Assembly: GCA_002451085.1 (NCBI GenBank)
Contig: DKBE01000103.1
Location: 1 to 8,918, forward strand
Length of the DNA: 8,918 nucleotides
Direction of reading: 5' to 3'
Source of the DNA: Proteobacteria bacterium UBA6908
GTDB lineage: Bacteria; Pseudomonadota; Gammaproteobacteria; Acidiferrobacterales; UBA6901
In this document: piece after piece, positions 1 to 7,446 of the stretch
How positions within the stretch are numbered: the first letter of the stretch is position 1
Layout of the letters: each line of letters opens with the position of its first letter
The notes under the pieces: generated by a model
What the model saw: only the letters and a program-made list of their open reading frames with translations
What the model was told of the DNA's origin: nothing
Databases searched by the model: none
Translations under genes and position numbers: made by a program

Positions 1-693
1 GAGATCATCGGCCAGCTGTGGGTGGCCAATCGCCTGCTCGGACAGGATCCGAACGGCGAGCGCGTGGTCACGAACGTCGTGATGATGGGCATGGGCGAGC
101 CGCTGTTGAACTTCGACAATGTGATTGCGGCCATGAAGCTGATGCTGGACGACAATGCCTATGGTCTGTCCAAGCGGCGCGTGACCCTGAGCACGGCCGG
201 GATGGTGCCGATGCTCGATCGCCTGCGCGCCGAATGCCCGGTCAGTCTCGCGGTCTCCCTGCATGCGCCCGACGACACGCTGCGCAACGAGCTGGTGCCG
301 CTCAACCGCAAGTATCCGATCGCCATGCTGCTGGAAGCGTGCAAGCGTTATGTCGAAGGTGACAGTCGCCGGCGCGTGACGTTCGAGTACATCATGCTGG
401 CCGGCGTGAACGACAGCGTCGCGCATGCGCGCCAACTCGTAAAGCTGCTGGAAGGAGTACCGGCGAAGGTAAACCTGATTCCCTACAATCCGTTCCCGCA
501 GGGCCGCTACCAACGATCGGATGGTGCCACCATCGACCGCTTCCGCGAGATCCTGACACGCGCCAACCTGACGACCATTACCCGGAAAACCCGCGGTGAC
601 GATATCGACGCAGCCTGCGGGCAGCTGGCCGGGCGCATTCAGGACCTGACGCCACGCTCCCAGAAGATCAGCCGGAGGTTGGCCGGATCATGA
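1..693 (+). CDS. rlmN: RlmN, 23S rRNA (adenine-2503-C2)/tRNA (adenine-37-C2) methyltransferase, 3' part
   Basis: Radical-SAM methyltransferase that methylates C2 of A2503 in 23S rRNA and of A37 in some tRNAs in the cytoplasm. The frame is open from base 1, giving 230 residues; the family is about 380 long, so roughly the first 150 residues, including the CxxxCxxC iron-sulfur motif, lie outside the window. Visible landmarks are the SAM-binding GMGEPL motif (nt 88-105), the segment [16 protein letters not shown], and LIPYNPFP. The end contains [15 protein letters not shown]; its Cys codon at nt 616-618 corresponds to the catalytic Cys355 of the E. coli enzyme. The GTG at 22 is internal and not the start. 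The stop codon overlaps the next gene start as ATGA (690-693), which suggests translational coupling. No defect is seen in the part present. Confidence 0.97.
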   Translation, partial: EIIGQLWVANRLLGQDPNGERVVTNVVMMGMGEPLLNFDNVIAAMKLMLDDNAYGLSKRRVTLSTAGMVPMLDRLRAECPVSLAVSLHAPDDTLRNELVPLNRKYPIAMLLEACKRYVEGDSRRRVTFEYIMLAGVNDSVAHARQLVKLLEGVPAKVNLIPYNPFPQGRYQRSDGATIDRFREILTRANLTTITRKTRGDDIDAACGQLAGRIQDLTPRSQKISRRLAGS

Positions 694-1448
694 GAATTGT
701 CTTCATTCCTGCAGTGCTGGCCATGCTGCTGATCACGGCCTGTTCCACGGAAGCAGAGCGAAAGGACGAGGCCGACAAACTGGCCAAACGCGTTGAGATT
801 CACAATCAGCTTGGCGCCGCCTACCTGACCCGAAACCAGCTGGACATCGCCAATCAGGAGCTGGAGCGCGCGCTGGAACTCAATCCCGACAACGCCCAGT
901 CAAATAACCTCATGGCGTTGCTGCAGATCCGGCTGCATGACAACGACAAGGCGGAGCGCCACTTTAAGCGTGCGCTCAGCGAAGAGCCTAACAATTCCGA
1001 TGCTCGCAATAACTACGCCGTGTTTCTGTGCGAGCGCGGTCGCTATGATGAAGCCGATGAACAGTTCCGGACTGCGCTTAAGAATCCAATGTATCGGAAT
1101 CCGGATCAGGCCAATCTGAATGCCGGCCTTTGCCGCCTGAAAAAATCCGACAAGGCAGGTGCCGCCTCCTATTTTCGCGCCGTGCTGAAATCAGACCCCA
1201 AGCAACCTGCCGCGCTGTTGCAGATGGCGCGTCTGTCACTTGAGAACGGAGAGGCTCTCCCGGCCCGCGGATTCATGCAGCGATATTTTGAAGTGGCTCC
1301 GGACTCGCCTGAGGCACTGCTTCTGGCCTTCCGGATTGAACGCGTGCTCGGATCCAAGGATGCTCAGGCAAAATATGCCTTACGCCTGCGCGGCAAGTTC
1401 CCGGACTCGGCCGAAGCCAAAATGCTGCGCACACTGACTCGGAATTAA
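690..1448 (+). CDS. pilW: Type IV pilus biogenesis/stability lipoprotein PilW (PilF), TPR protein
   Basis: Outer-membrane TPR lipoprotein, the pilotin that helps the secretin PilQ assemble for type IV pili. The 252 residues begin with a lipoprotein signal peptide whose lipobox ends I-T-A-C, with the acylated Cys at residue 18. About six TPR-like repeats follow (roughly residues 37-240); the clearest are [25 protein letters not shown] helices at 41-61 and the repeats ending in ALELNPDN (61-68) and ALSEEPNN (95-102). The length fits the family. The ATG overlaps the rlmN stop, and GGAGG at 673-677 is a plausible but distant ribosome site. The position between rlmN and rodZ is the standard one for pilF/pilW. 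Presence of the gene implies type IV pili, but no other pilus gene is in the window. The symbol pilF is also used for this family. Confidence 0.93.
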   Translation: MRIVFIPAVLAMLLITACSTEAERKDEADKLAKRVEIHNQLGAAYLTRNQLDIANQELERALELNPDNAQSNNLMALLQIRLHDNDKAERHFKRALSEEPNNSDARNNYAVFLCERGRYDEADEQFRTALKNPMYRNPDQANLNAGLCRLKKSDKAGAASYFRAVLKSDPKQPAALLQMARLSLENGEALPARGFMQRYFEVAPDSPEALLLAFRIERVLGSKDAQAKYALRLRGKFPDSAEAKMLRTLTRN

Positions 1449-1453
1449 CCACA

Positions 1454-2389
1454 ATGACCACCGCTCACACGAATCCTGCCAACTCTTCGCCGGTCTCTGG
1501 ACCGGGTGCGCAGCTGGCCCAGGCCCGCAACGATCTTCACTGGAGCCGGGAAGAGGTCGCCGCCAAGCTGCATCTGTCTTCACACCAGATTAAGGCGATG
1601 GAGGAAGACAACTACGCCAGTCTGCCGGGCGCCACCTATGTGCGGGGATATCTCAAGAGTTATGCCCTGTTGCTCGGTTTGTCGCCAGCGTCCATTCTGG
1701 ATGCCCATTCGAAACTCACCGCCAAACCGGTACAACAGGATTTCAGCAACATCGCTCCGCAGCGCGAGATTACCAGTCGCCACCATCAAATCCGTTTCAC
1801 CACCTACCTGGTGGCGGCGATCGTGGTCGGTCTGGCCGTTGCCTGGTGGGTCGGGCGCGAGAACCGTCCCCCGGTCCCGGTGACCGCCACCGCACCGGTC
1901 GCGCCGGTACCGGAGGCCGCCGCGCCCGTGGCCGAACCATCCACGGCCGTGACACCGTTGCCCGAAGCGGCGCCGTCACCGGCAGCTTCACCGACGACAT
2001 CCTCGGCACCCGCACCGGCCAAACCGGCAGTTCCGGTTGCCGCACCTGCCAGTCCCGTGGCGCCCCCGGTCACGGCTGCCCCCATAACGGCTGAACCGAA
2101 ACCATTGCCCATCACCGGCCCGCGCGCACAACTGGTGCTGTATGCCGATCAGGAGACCTGGGCAGATATCCGCGATGCACGCCAGGTTAAATTGCTGTAT
2201 GAAACGGTGCCGGCCGGTCGAGCCGTAACGCTGGAGGGCGTGGCCCCGGTCAGTGTGTTCCTCGGCAATGCATCGGGAGCCCGCATTGAGTACAACGGCA
2301 AACCGGTGGACATCGCCAGGCATCAGCGCGGTATGATGGCGCGCTTCAAACTTGGTGAGGAAGCTGCCACGGTGGCACCCAGCCCGTGA
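1454..2389 (+). CDS. rodZ: RodZ, cytoskeletal/cell-shape protein (HTH, TM, DUF4115)
   Basis: Bitopic inner-membrane protein that links MreB filaments to the peptidoglycan elongation machinery. Domains seen in 311 residues: a Cro/C1-type helix-turn-helix (about 18-88), a basic juxtamembrane stretch (RHHQIRF, 109-115), one membrane helix (116-133), an 80-90 residue Pro/Ala/Val-rich periplasmic linker (about 137-222), and the C-terminal DUF4115 beta domain (about 225-300). The segment TYVRGYLKSYA has Tyr62 and Tyr66 where E. coli RodZ has Phe60 and Tyr64, the residues that contact MreB, so MreB binding is probably kept. The ATG lies 5 bases after the pilW stop with no strong Shine-Dalgarno, so translation may depend on the upstream gene. 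The linker is low-complexity and its antisense open frames are composition artefacts. Confidence 0.94.
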   Translation: MTTAHTNPANSSPVSGPGAQLAQARNDLHWSREEVAAKLHLSSHQIKAMEEDNYASLPGATYVRGYLKSYALLLGLSPASILDAHSKLTAKPVQQDFSNIAPQREITSRHHQIRFTTYLVAAIVVGLAVAWWVGRENRPPVPVTATAPVAPVPEAAAPVAEPSTAVTPLPEAAPSPAASPTTSSAPAPAKPAVPVAAPASPVAPPVTAAPITAEPKPLPITGPRAQLVLYADQETWADIRDARQVKLLYETVPAGRAVTLEGVAPVSVFLGNASGARIEYNGKPVDIARHQRGMMARFKLGEEAATVAPSP

Positions 2390-2440
2390 GCTCGCCCATC
2401 GTCCGAATCCATTGCTTCATTCCTCGTTGAGATACCTCCC

Positions 2441-3724
2441 GTGAGCAAGGCCATTCAGGCCATCCGTGGCATGAACGACCTGCTGCCCGACACGCTGGCC
2501 CTGTGGCAGCGCATCGAGCAGGAGGCGCTGGACGTGCTGGCCCTCTACGGCTATCGGGAAATCCGCTTCCCGGTGCTGGAGAAAACCGAGCTGTATAAGC
2601 GCTCCATCGGCGAGGTTACCGATATCGTCGAGAAGGAGATGTATACCTTTGAGGATCGCAACGGCGACAGCCTGACCCTGCGTCCGGAGGGAACGGCAGG
2701 TTGTGTGCGTGCCGGGGTCGAGAATGGATTGCTGTATAACCAGGTGCAACGGCTCTGGTATGCCGGACCGATGTTTCGGCATGAACGCCCGCAAAAGGGC
2801 CGATACCGGCAGTTCCACCAGATCGGTGTCGAGGCCTTTGGCATGTCCTCGCCCGATGTGGACGCCGAGCTGATCCTGATGAGTGCCCGGTTGTGGCACG
2901 CACTGGGGATCCGTGGCCTCGAATTGCAGATCAATACTCTGGGCACTCCGGCGGCACGTGCGGCATATCGCCAGGTGCTGGTCGAGTACCTGCGTTCGCA
3001 CGTCGATCAGCTCGACGACGACAGCCGTCGGCGCCTCGACATGAATCCGCTAAGGGTGCTCGACAGCAAGCATCCGGCGATGCAGGACATCATCGCGGCG
3101 GCGCCCAGCCTGCAGGATCACCTGGATGCCGAATCGGTTGAGCATTTTGCCGCGCTCCGCCACTATCTCGACAGCGCGAAGATTTCATATCGCGTCAATC
3201 CGCGGCTGGTACGAGGGCTCGACTACTACACGCGCACGGTCTTCGAATGGGTCACGACCGAGCTCGGAGCCCAGGGGACCATCTGTGCCGGCGGCCGTTA
3301 TGACGGGCTGGTCGAACAGCTCGGGGGGCAATCCACTCCGGCGGCCGGATTCGCCATCGGTCTCGAGCGGCTGGTGGAGTTGGCGCTTCTTCAGCAACTC
3401 ACGGGGGCCAATGTGTCACCCCAGGTCTATATCGCGGTGCTCGGTGGATCGGAAGCGGTGCGGGAAGGACTGGGGCAGGCCGAGCGACTGCGTGATTCCG
3501 GAATTCGCATCGAGCTGAATTGCGGAGGCGGCTCGCTCAAGTCACAACTCAAGCGCGCTGATCGCAGTGGTGCATACTATGCGTTGCTGATCGGGGACGA
3601 CGAGCTGACCAGGCGGGCGGCAACCCTCAAGAATCTTCGTGCCGAAGAACCACAGCAGCCGGTTGAGTTTGACCGTTTGCCTGAATATTTCCGTGATCGC
3701 CTCGCGGTTGGCGATAAATCCTGA
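2441..3724 (+). CDS. hisS: Histidine--tRNA ligase (HisRS)
   Basis: Class II aminoacyl-tRNA synthetase that charges tRNA-His in the cytoplasm. The 427 residues match the family length (E. coli 424). Motif 1 lies around 40-55 ([18 protein letters not shown]). RPEGT is at 81-85. Motif 2 is the [17 protein letters not shown] segment (111-127). The histidine-specific HisA motif is [13 protein letters not shown] (258-270), with Arg258 equivalent to the catalytic Arg259 of E. coli. HisB is AGGRYDGL (283-290), and motif 3 is [11 protein letters not shown] (301-311). The anticodon-binding domain fills about 328-423. The start is GTG at 2441, giving the typical N-terminus [16 protein letters not shown]; the ribosome site is weak (TTGAG at 2428-2432). 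It directly follows rodZ, where ispG is normally found first. Confidence 0.98.
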   Translation: MSKAIQAIRGMNDLLPDTLALWQRIEQEALDVLALYGYREIRFPVLEKTELYKRSIGEVTDIVEKEMYTFEDRNGDSLTLRPEGTAGCVRAGVENGLLYNQVQRLWYAGPMFRHERPQKGRYRQFHQIGVEAFGMSSPDVDAELILMSARLWHALGIRGLELQINTLGTPAARAAYRQVLVEYLRSHVDQLDDDSRRRLDMNPLRVLDSKHPAMQDIIAAAPSLQDHLDAESVEHFAALRHYLDSAKISYRVNPRLVRGLDYYTRTVFEWVTTELGAQGTICAGGRYDGLVEQLGGQSTPAAGFAIGLERLVELALLQQLTGANVSPQVYIAVLGGSEAVREGLGQAERLRDSGIRIELNCGGGSLKSQLKRADRSGAYYALLIGDDELTRRAATLKNLRAEEPQQPVEFDRLPEYFRDRLAVGDKS

Positions 3725-3737
3725 TAATTGTTTTTGT

Positions 3738-3743
3738 GGAGAG
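3738..3743 (+). promoter_or_regulatory. Ribosome binding site that fixes the yfgM start
   Basis: GGAGAG lies 5 bases upstream of the GTG at 3749. This supports GTG 3749 over the in-frame TTG at 3728, which has no such site and would add seven residues not typical of the family. Confidence 0.75.
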
Positions 3744-3748
3744 CTAGA

Positions 3749-4387
3749 GTGGAAACCTTTAATTCCGATGACCAAGTCGCCTGGCTGAAATCCTGGTGGA
3801 AGCAGTACGGCAAATCCCTGCTGGCCGGAGTGATCATCGGATTGCTCTTGCTCGCCGGACTCAATTACTGGAAACAGTCGCGCACGCAACGCGCCGAGAC
3901 TGCCGCGCTGCTGTATGAAAACATGTTGTCGGAACTTCAGCAGGGCAAGGCGGAGGCGCTGCTGGCCAGTGCCACCAGGCTGATGCAGGATTATTCCGGG
4001 ACGCCCTATGCCGGCAAGGCGGCATTACTGGCCGCACGATCGCGGTTTGATGCCGGCGACCTGGCTGGAGCCCGGCAGCATCTGGACTGGGCCGTGAAAC
4101 ACGCCGAGGAAACGGCCGTGCAGCACAGCGCACGCGTGCGGCTCGGCCGCCTGATGCTCGAGCAGGGCGAGACTGATGCCGCACTCAGCCTGATCGCGGT
4201 AAAGGATCAGGGTGGTTTTGACTCGGAATACGAGGAATTGCGCGGCGATCTCCTGCTGGCCAAGGGCGACCGGAACGGTGCGCGCCAGGCCTACCGGCAT
4301 GCCTTGGACAAGCTGCCGCGCAACTCGGCCTATGCGCCGTTGCTCACGCTCAAACTCGAAAACCTGGGATCTGAAGCCAAGCCATGA
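3749..4387 (+). CDS. yfgM: YfgM-like TPR membrane protein (ancillary SecYEG translocon subunit)
   Basis: Inner-membrane protein of the YfgM/TPR_21 family, which in E. coli binds PpiD and SecYEG and takes part in periplasmic chaperoning. From GTG 3749 the product has 212 residues, close to the E. coli length. The N-terminus METFNSDDQVAWLKSWWKQYGK is a short cytoplasmic segment rich in acidic, aromatic and basic residues. It is followed by one membrane helix (about 23-41, LLAGVIIGLLLLAGLNYW) and a periplasmic TPR-like helical domain (about 47-205). Its stop overlaps the bamB start as ATGA (4384-4387). The position between hisS and bamB is the usual one. The sequence alone does not show which partners it has in this organism. 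Confidence 0.9.
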   Translation: METFNSDDQVAWLKSWWKQYGKSLLAGVIIGLLLLAGLNYWKQSRTQRAETAALLYENMLSELQQGKAEALLASATRLMQDYSGTPYAGKAALLAARSRFDAGDLAGARQHLDWAVKHAEETAVQHSARVRLGRLMLEQGETDAALSLIAVKDQGGFDSEYEELRGDLLLAKGDRNGARQAYRHALDKLPRNSAYAPLLTLKLENLGSEAKP

Positions 4388-5538
4388 AACCCCGCATTGG
4401 TCTGATCGCCTGTCTGGCTGGCCTGTCGGCATGTAGCTGGTTTGGAGGGCAGGAGCCCGCAAACCCGCCGACACCGCTCACCGAGTTTGAATCCCAGGCT
4501 ACGGTGCGCGAGCTCTGGTCGAAAGATATTGGTGCAGGACCACAACAAAATTACCTGCGTCTCGAGCCGGCGCTGACCCGTGACGTCCTGTACGTGACCG
4601 ATGCACGCGGACATGTGCAAGCCCTGACCCTGCCCGGCGGGCGCGTGCTGTGGGAAATCTCGTTGTCGCTCGATATCACCTCGGGAGTCGGTGTCGGTGA
4701 AGGGCACGTGTTGGTGGCGACGCGCAAGGGCGTGGTCGTGGCGCTGGCACAGTCCAATGGCAAGGAGCTGTGGCGCACGCAGGTGACCAGCGAAGTGCTG
4801 GCCCCGCCTGTCATCAGCAATGGCGTGGCCGTCGTGCAGTGTGTCGATGGACGCCTGCATGCCCTGAAGCTGGAAGATGGCCAGCGACTCTGGAGCATCG
4901 AACGCAGTGAACCGGCACTTAGCCTGCGGGGCACGGCGACGCCGGTCGTTGTCTCGGACGTGGTCTTTGCCGGCCAGGCCAGCGGGAAAATGCTTGCTGC
5001 CAGCCTGAAAGACGGGCGCGTCATCTGGGAAATTCCGGTCGCCCAATCGCAGGGTCGAAGCGAGATCGAGCGGCTGATCGATGTCGATTCACCGGTGCTG
5101 GTCGCGGGCCGGGTGCTGATCGCGGCGGCGTACCAGGGCAAGATCGTGGCCGTCAGCCTCGACAATGGCCGGTTGCTCTGGTCGCGTGATATTTCCACGT
5201 ATTTACCGCTCGCGAGTGATGGCGCCCACGTGTTTATCTCGGATGACCGCGGTCATCTGCAGGCGCTTGATCTGAATAGCGGGGCCACCGTCTGGAAACA
5301 GGAAAAGCTCCAGAACCGTCGTCCCAGTGCTCCGGCCGTCGTGGGCGCGGCCGTGGCGGTCGGTGATTTTGAAGGTTACGTGCACTGGCTGTCGCGCGAG
5401 GATGGCCGTTTTCTCGCCCGCACGCGCGCCAGCAGCTACCCGGTCGTGACGACGCCGCTTGCGGATTCCCCGCTGTTGTACGTCATAACCCAGAACGGCA
5501 AACTGTTCGCCTACCGAATCGATCCGCGCGCGCCCTGA
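4384..5538 (+). CDS. bamB: BamB, outer-membrane protein assembly lipoprotein
   Basis: Lipoprotein subunit of the BAM complex that inserts beta-barrel proteins into the outer membrane. The 384 residues start with a lipoprotein signal (lipobox L-S-A-C, Cys17). The rest is an eight-bladed PQQ-like beta propeller, visible as repeated Gly-x-x-x-Trp strands: GRVLW 86-90, GKELW 126-130, GQRLW 166-170, GRVIW 211-215, GRLLW 262-266, and GATVW 300-304. The segment LSLRG (179-183) aligns with the E. coli loop holding Leu173, Leu175 and Arg176. EIERLIDVD (228-235) aligns with the loop holding Asp227 and Asp229. Both loops contact BamA, so binding to BamA is probably conserved. The gene is translationally coupled to yfgM by a 4-base overlap and lies 40 bases before der. 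Confidence 0.96.
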   Translation: MKPRIGLIACLAGLSACSWFGGQEPANPPTPLTEFESQATVRELWSKDIGAGPQQNYLRLEPALTRDVLYVTDARGHVQALTLPGGRVLWEISLSLDITSGVGVGEGHVLVATRKGVVVALAQSNGKELWRTQVTSEVLAPPVISNGVAVVQCVDGRLHALKLEDGQRLWSIERSEPALSLRGTATPVVVSDVVFAGQASGKMLAASLKDGRVIWEIPVAQSQGRSEIERLIDVDSPVLVAGRVLIAAAYQGKIVAVSLDNGRLLWSRDISTYLPLASDGAHVFISDDRGHLQALDLNSGATVWKQEKLQNRRPSAPAVVGAAVAVGDFEGYVHWLSREDGRFLARTRASSYPVVTTPLADSPLLYVITQNGKLFAYRIDPRAP

Positions 5539-5578
5539 GCGCCGTGTCGTTATCGGCTACTCCTGGGGGGATCTGAGC

Positions 5579-6982
5579 GTGAAACCGGTTGTTGTGCTCG
5601 TCGGCCGCCCCAATGTCGGCAAGTCCACGCTCTTTAATGCGTTGACGCGTTCGCGCGCGGCCATCGTGTCCGACGAGGCCGGCGTCACCCGTGACCGCCA
5701 GTACGGCGACGGCCGCGTCGGCGATCGACCCTATCTGGTGGTCGATACTGGCGGCCTGGCCGGTGAGACCCAAAGCCTGAGTGCCCTGATGTCCGCCCAG
5801 ACCCGCCAGGCGATGGAAGAGGCCGATGCCATCGTGTTTGTGACTGACGGGCGTTCCGGTCCCGCGGCGGGCGATCACGAGATTGCCAAGCTGTTGCGCC
5901 GCCTGGGCAAGACCGTGAGCGTGGCCGTGAACAAGTGCGAGGGCGTGGATCCGGACGCCATCGTGGCGGAGTTTTATACGCTCGGGCTCGGCAAACCGCT
6001 GGCCATCTCGTCCGCGCACGGCGAAGGCCTGCCGCAGCTCATGCAGCAGGTGCTGGCACCGCTGCCGCAGATCGAGGAAGAGCAGGCGCCATCCGATGTG
6101 CCGCGCATTGCCATCGCCGGGCGGCCGAACGTCGGCAAGTCGACACTGGTGAATGCGTTGCTTGGCGAGGAGCGGGTGGTGGTGGCCGATCAGCCGGGCA
6201 CCACACGTGACAGCATCCGTATTCCGCTGAGTCACGCCGGCCACGACTATCTGTTGATCGACACCGCCGGCGTGCGCCGGCGCGCCCGTGTCGAGCAGGG
6301 GGTCGAGAAATACTCGGTCATCAAGACCCTGCAGGCGATCAGCGAGGCGAATGTGGTCATTCTGGTGCTGGATGCACGCCAGGAGGTGAGTGATCAGGAT
6401 GTCGATCTGGCCGGTTATGTCCTCGAACACGGCCGCTCGCTGGTGCTGGCGGTCAACAAGTGGGACGGGCTGGAGGAGTCGCGCCGCGACTGGATCAAGC
6501 GTGAGCTCGACCGCAAGCTGCCGTTCCTGACCTTTTCACCGCCGCACTTTATTTCGGCACTGACCGGCAGCGGTGTCAGCAAGTTGTTTCCGGCCGTCGA
6601 CCGGGCCTTTGCCTCGGCGCATGCCGACATGCCGACGGCACAGTTGAACCGGGTACTGGAAAAGGCCATTCAGGCCACGCCGCCGCCGATCGCGCGCGGC
6701 CGGCGCATCAAACTCAAGTTTGCCCACCAGTCCGGCCGCAATCCGCCGCGGGTCACGATCTACGGCAATCTGGTCTCGCACGTACCGGACGCCTATCGTC
6801 GTTACCTGGCCAACGCCATTCGCGCGGCCTTCAAGCTTGAAGGCACGCCGGTGCGCATCGACTTTGAGCAGGGCGAGAATCCCTACGAAGTGCAAAAACC
6901 AAAACGGAAACTGTCGCCACGGAAAAGTGCTCTCGCACGCCGCGAGCGACGCATTGTGCGCAAGAAGAAATTACAGTCGTGA
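5579..6982 (+). CDS. der: Der (EngA), double-GTPase ribosome maturation factor
   Basis: Essential GTPase needed for late 50S subunit assembly. The 467 residues hold two tandem G domains and a C-terminal KH-like domain (about 350-438). G1 loops are GRPNVGKS at 9-16 and 181-188. G3 is DTGG (56-59) and DTAG (229-232). G4 is NKCE (118-121) and NKWD (293-296). G5-like Ser-Ala pairs are at 144-145 and 326-327. The first G4 has Glu in place of the usual Asp, a conservative change that should still contact guanine. The last 28 residues are strongly basic (PKRKLSPRKS and RRERRIVRKKK), suited to rRNA binding. The GTG start has a run of six G at 5565-5570, 8 bases upstream. This is the last + strand gene of the block; no T-tract terminator follows. 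Confidence 0.97.
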   Translation: MKPVVVLVGRPNVGKSTLFNALTRSRAAIVSDEAGVTRDRQYGDGRVGDRPYLVVDTGGLAGETQSLSALMSAQTRQAMEEADAIVFVTDGRSGPAAGDHEIAKLLRRLGKTVSVAVNKCEGVDPDAIVAEFYTLGLGKPLAISSAHGEGLPQLMQQVLAPLPQIEEEQAPSDVPRIAIAGRPNVGKSTLVNALLGEERVVVADQPGTTRDSIRIPLSHAGHDYLLIDTAGVRRRARVEQGVEKYSVIKTLQAISEANVVILVLDARQEVSDQDVDLAGYVLEHGRSLVLAVNKWDGLEESRRDWIKRELDRKLPFLTFSPPHFISALTGSGVSKLFPAVDRAFASAHADMPTAQLNRVLEKAIQATPPPIARGRRIKLKFAHQSGRNPPRVTIYGNLVSHVPDAYRRYLANAIRAAFKLEGTPVRIDFEQGENPYEVQKPKRKLSPRKSALARRERRIVRKKKLQS

Positions 6983-6992
6983 GCTGTCTGAT

Positions 6993-7055
6993 ATAGAACG
7001 TTCGCGTTAACCGGCGCGCCGATTCGGCGCGTCCGGGTTGAACGCGGTGTTAGAG
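6993..7055 (-). repeat. attC-like recombination site (imperfect hairpin with extrahelical bases)
   Basis: Read on the - strand, the site runs from CTCTAAC (R''-like, 7049-7055) to GTTCTAT (R'-like, 6993-6999). On the + strand the arms pair as 7003-7020 with 7026-7046 around GATTC. There are about 18 pairs and three unpaired single bases, T7032, one G of 7035-7037, and G7040, all on the same arm. An unmatched spacer (7000-7002 against 7047-7048) separates this stem from the AAC/GTT pair (6997-6999 with 7049-7051). This R-spacer-L-variable-stem layout is that of folded integron attC sites. In the VCR attC studied with IntI, the key extrahelical bases on the bottom strand are a T and a G eight positions apart; T7032 and G7040 fit. 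R'' matches RYYYAAC except at the first base, and R' keeps only GTT. A plain bidirectional terminator is possible, but there is no T tract. Confidence 0.62.
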
Positions 7056-7414
7056 GCCGATGTGGTTGATTTCATGCGCCATACCACATAACAGACGACG
7101 CCTCCGATAAAGAGCGGTGGAAACAAGCCGCTAATAAAGTTTCCCCAGCCGGTATGCCGCAGCAAATCCGGCATGAAATTGCCAGGGACAAACCAAAGGG
7201 GAATGCACGACACCAACGCCACAAGCCATCCAGCCCAACGCACTGCACCAGAAATTGAACGGAGCTGGTTTTTAGTTAACAACAGAATTATTACCAAACC
7301 CACAATCTGACCAATTGGAAATAACAATACTTCCTCGCCATGGGCATAGGCGGGCGCACTGAATACCAGCAACATAAACGTAAGTTGGCGAGCATTCATA
7401 TTCTCGGCCTCTAA
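6999..7414 (-). mobile_element. Candidate solitary integron gene cassette (about 416 bp)
   Basis: On the - strand the segment begins with TTAGAG, after a G at 7415, and ends with the G at 6999 that precedes TTCTAT. These are the expected boundaries for IntI cutting between G and TT. The 12 bases at the 5' end (complement of 7404-7415) are exactly complementary to the R'' region at the 3' end (7049-7060). That relation arises when a circular cassette opens at its own attC. One short gene fills the interior and points toward the attC-like site, as cassette genes do. The interior is A+T-rich; for example 7261-7320 has 22 G+C in 60, against 39 in 60 at 6121-6180 in der. No integrase gene and no second attC are visible, so it would be an isolated cassette at a secondary site or the remnant of an array. 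Confidence 0.58.
7007..7399 (-). CDS. Small hypothetical membrane protein, candidate cassette cargo
   Basis: I do not recognise the family. The 130-residue product starts with a signal-peptide-like segment (MNARQLTFMLLVFSAPAYA, 1-19, then His-Gly-Glu-Glu). Three hydrophobic helices follow, about 24-42, 53-71 and 88-107. The first helix could instead be a signal anchor. No catalytic motif is evident. The Shine-Dalgarno AGAGG (complement of 7408-7412) lies 8 bases before the ATG and is part of the recombination core. The final 16 or so residues (SNTAFNPDAPNRRAG and the stop) are encoded by the attC-like hairpin, so this tail is probably an artefact of the site and not a functional domain. Its A+T-rich composition differs from all neighbours. 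It points the same way as the M23 gene upstream but is separated from it by about 180 bases. Confidence 0.72.
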   Translation of the reverse strand: MNARQLTFMLLVFSAPAYAHGEEVLLFPIGQIVGLVIILLLTKNQLRSISGAVRWAGWLVALVSCIPLWFVPGNFMPDLLRHTGWGNFISGLFPPLFIGGVVCYVVWRMKSTTSASNTAFNPDAPNRRAG

Positions 7415-7415
7415 C
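7404..7415 (-). repeat. R'-like core, exact inverted copy of 7049-7060
   Basis: TCGGCCTCTAAC on the + strand at 7404-7415 is the reverse complement of GTTAGAGGCCGA at 7049-7060. The match extends by one base (7416 with 7048) to 13. The two copies enclose almost exactly the small membrane-protein gene. The GTTAGAG part fits the integron core GTTRRRY except for the last base. Confidence 0.7.
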
Positions 7416-7420
7416 AGGTA

Positions 7421-7446
7421 ATATACGGACGTTTTTGTCAGTATAT
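7421..7446. repeat. Hairpin ATATACGGAC / GTCAGTATAT
   Basis: Bases 7421-7430 pair with 7437-7446 around a GTTTTT loop: ten positions with one mismatch (G7427 against A7440). The half-site TATACGGAC recurs at 7537-7545, and its complement occurs at 7515-7523. Function unknown; it lies just upstream of the small gene, so it could be an operator or a structured leader. Confidence 0.55.

Noticed and set aside
1804..2115. Gly/Ala-rich open frame antisense to rodZ
   Set aside because: It is the complement of the Pro/Ala linker codons, a low-complexity artefact.
3728..3748. TTG start that would add seven residues to YfgM
   Set aside because: GTG at 3749 has GGAGAG 5 bases upstream and gives a family-like N-terminus.
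4330..5046. 238-residue open frame antisense to yfgM and bamB
   Set aside because: A shadow of the bamB propeller codons with no recognisable features.
5483..6430. 315-residue open frame antisense to der
   Set aside because: It lies opposite a gene with complete GTPase motifs, has no recognisable domain, and long antisense frames are expected in G+C-rich coding DNA.
7003..7046. Hairpin after der as a simple intrinsic terminator
   Set aside because: There is no T tract on either side, and the three one-sided bulges plus the 12-bp repeats flanking the gene fit an attC-like site better. A role in ending transcription is not excluded.
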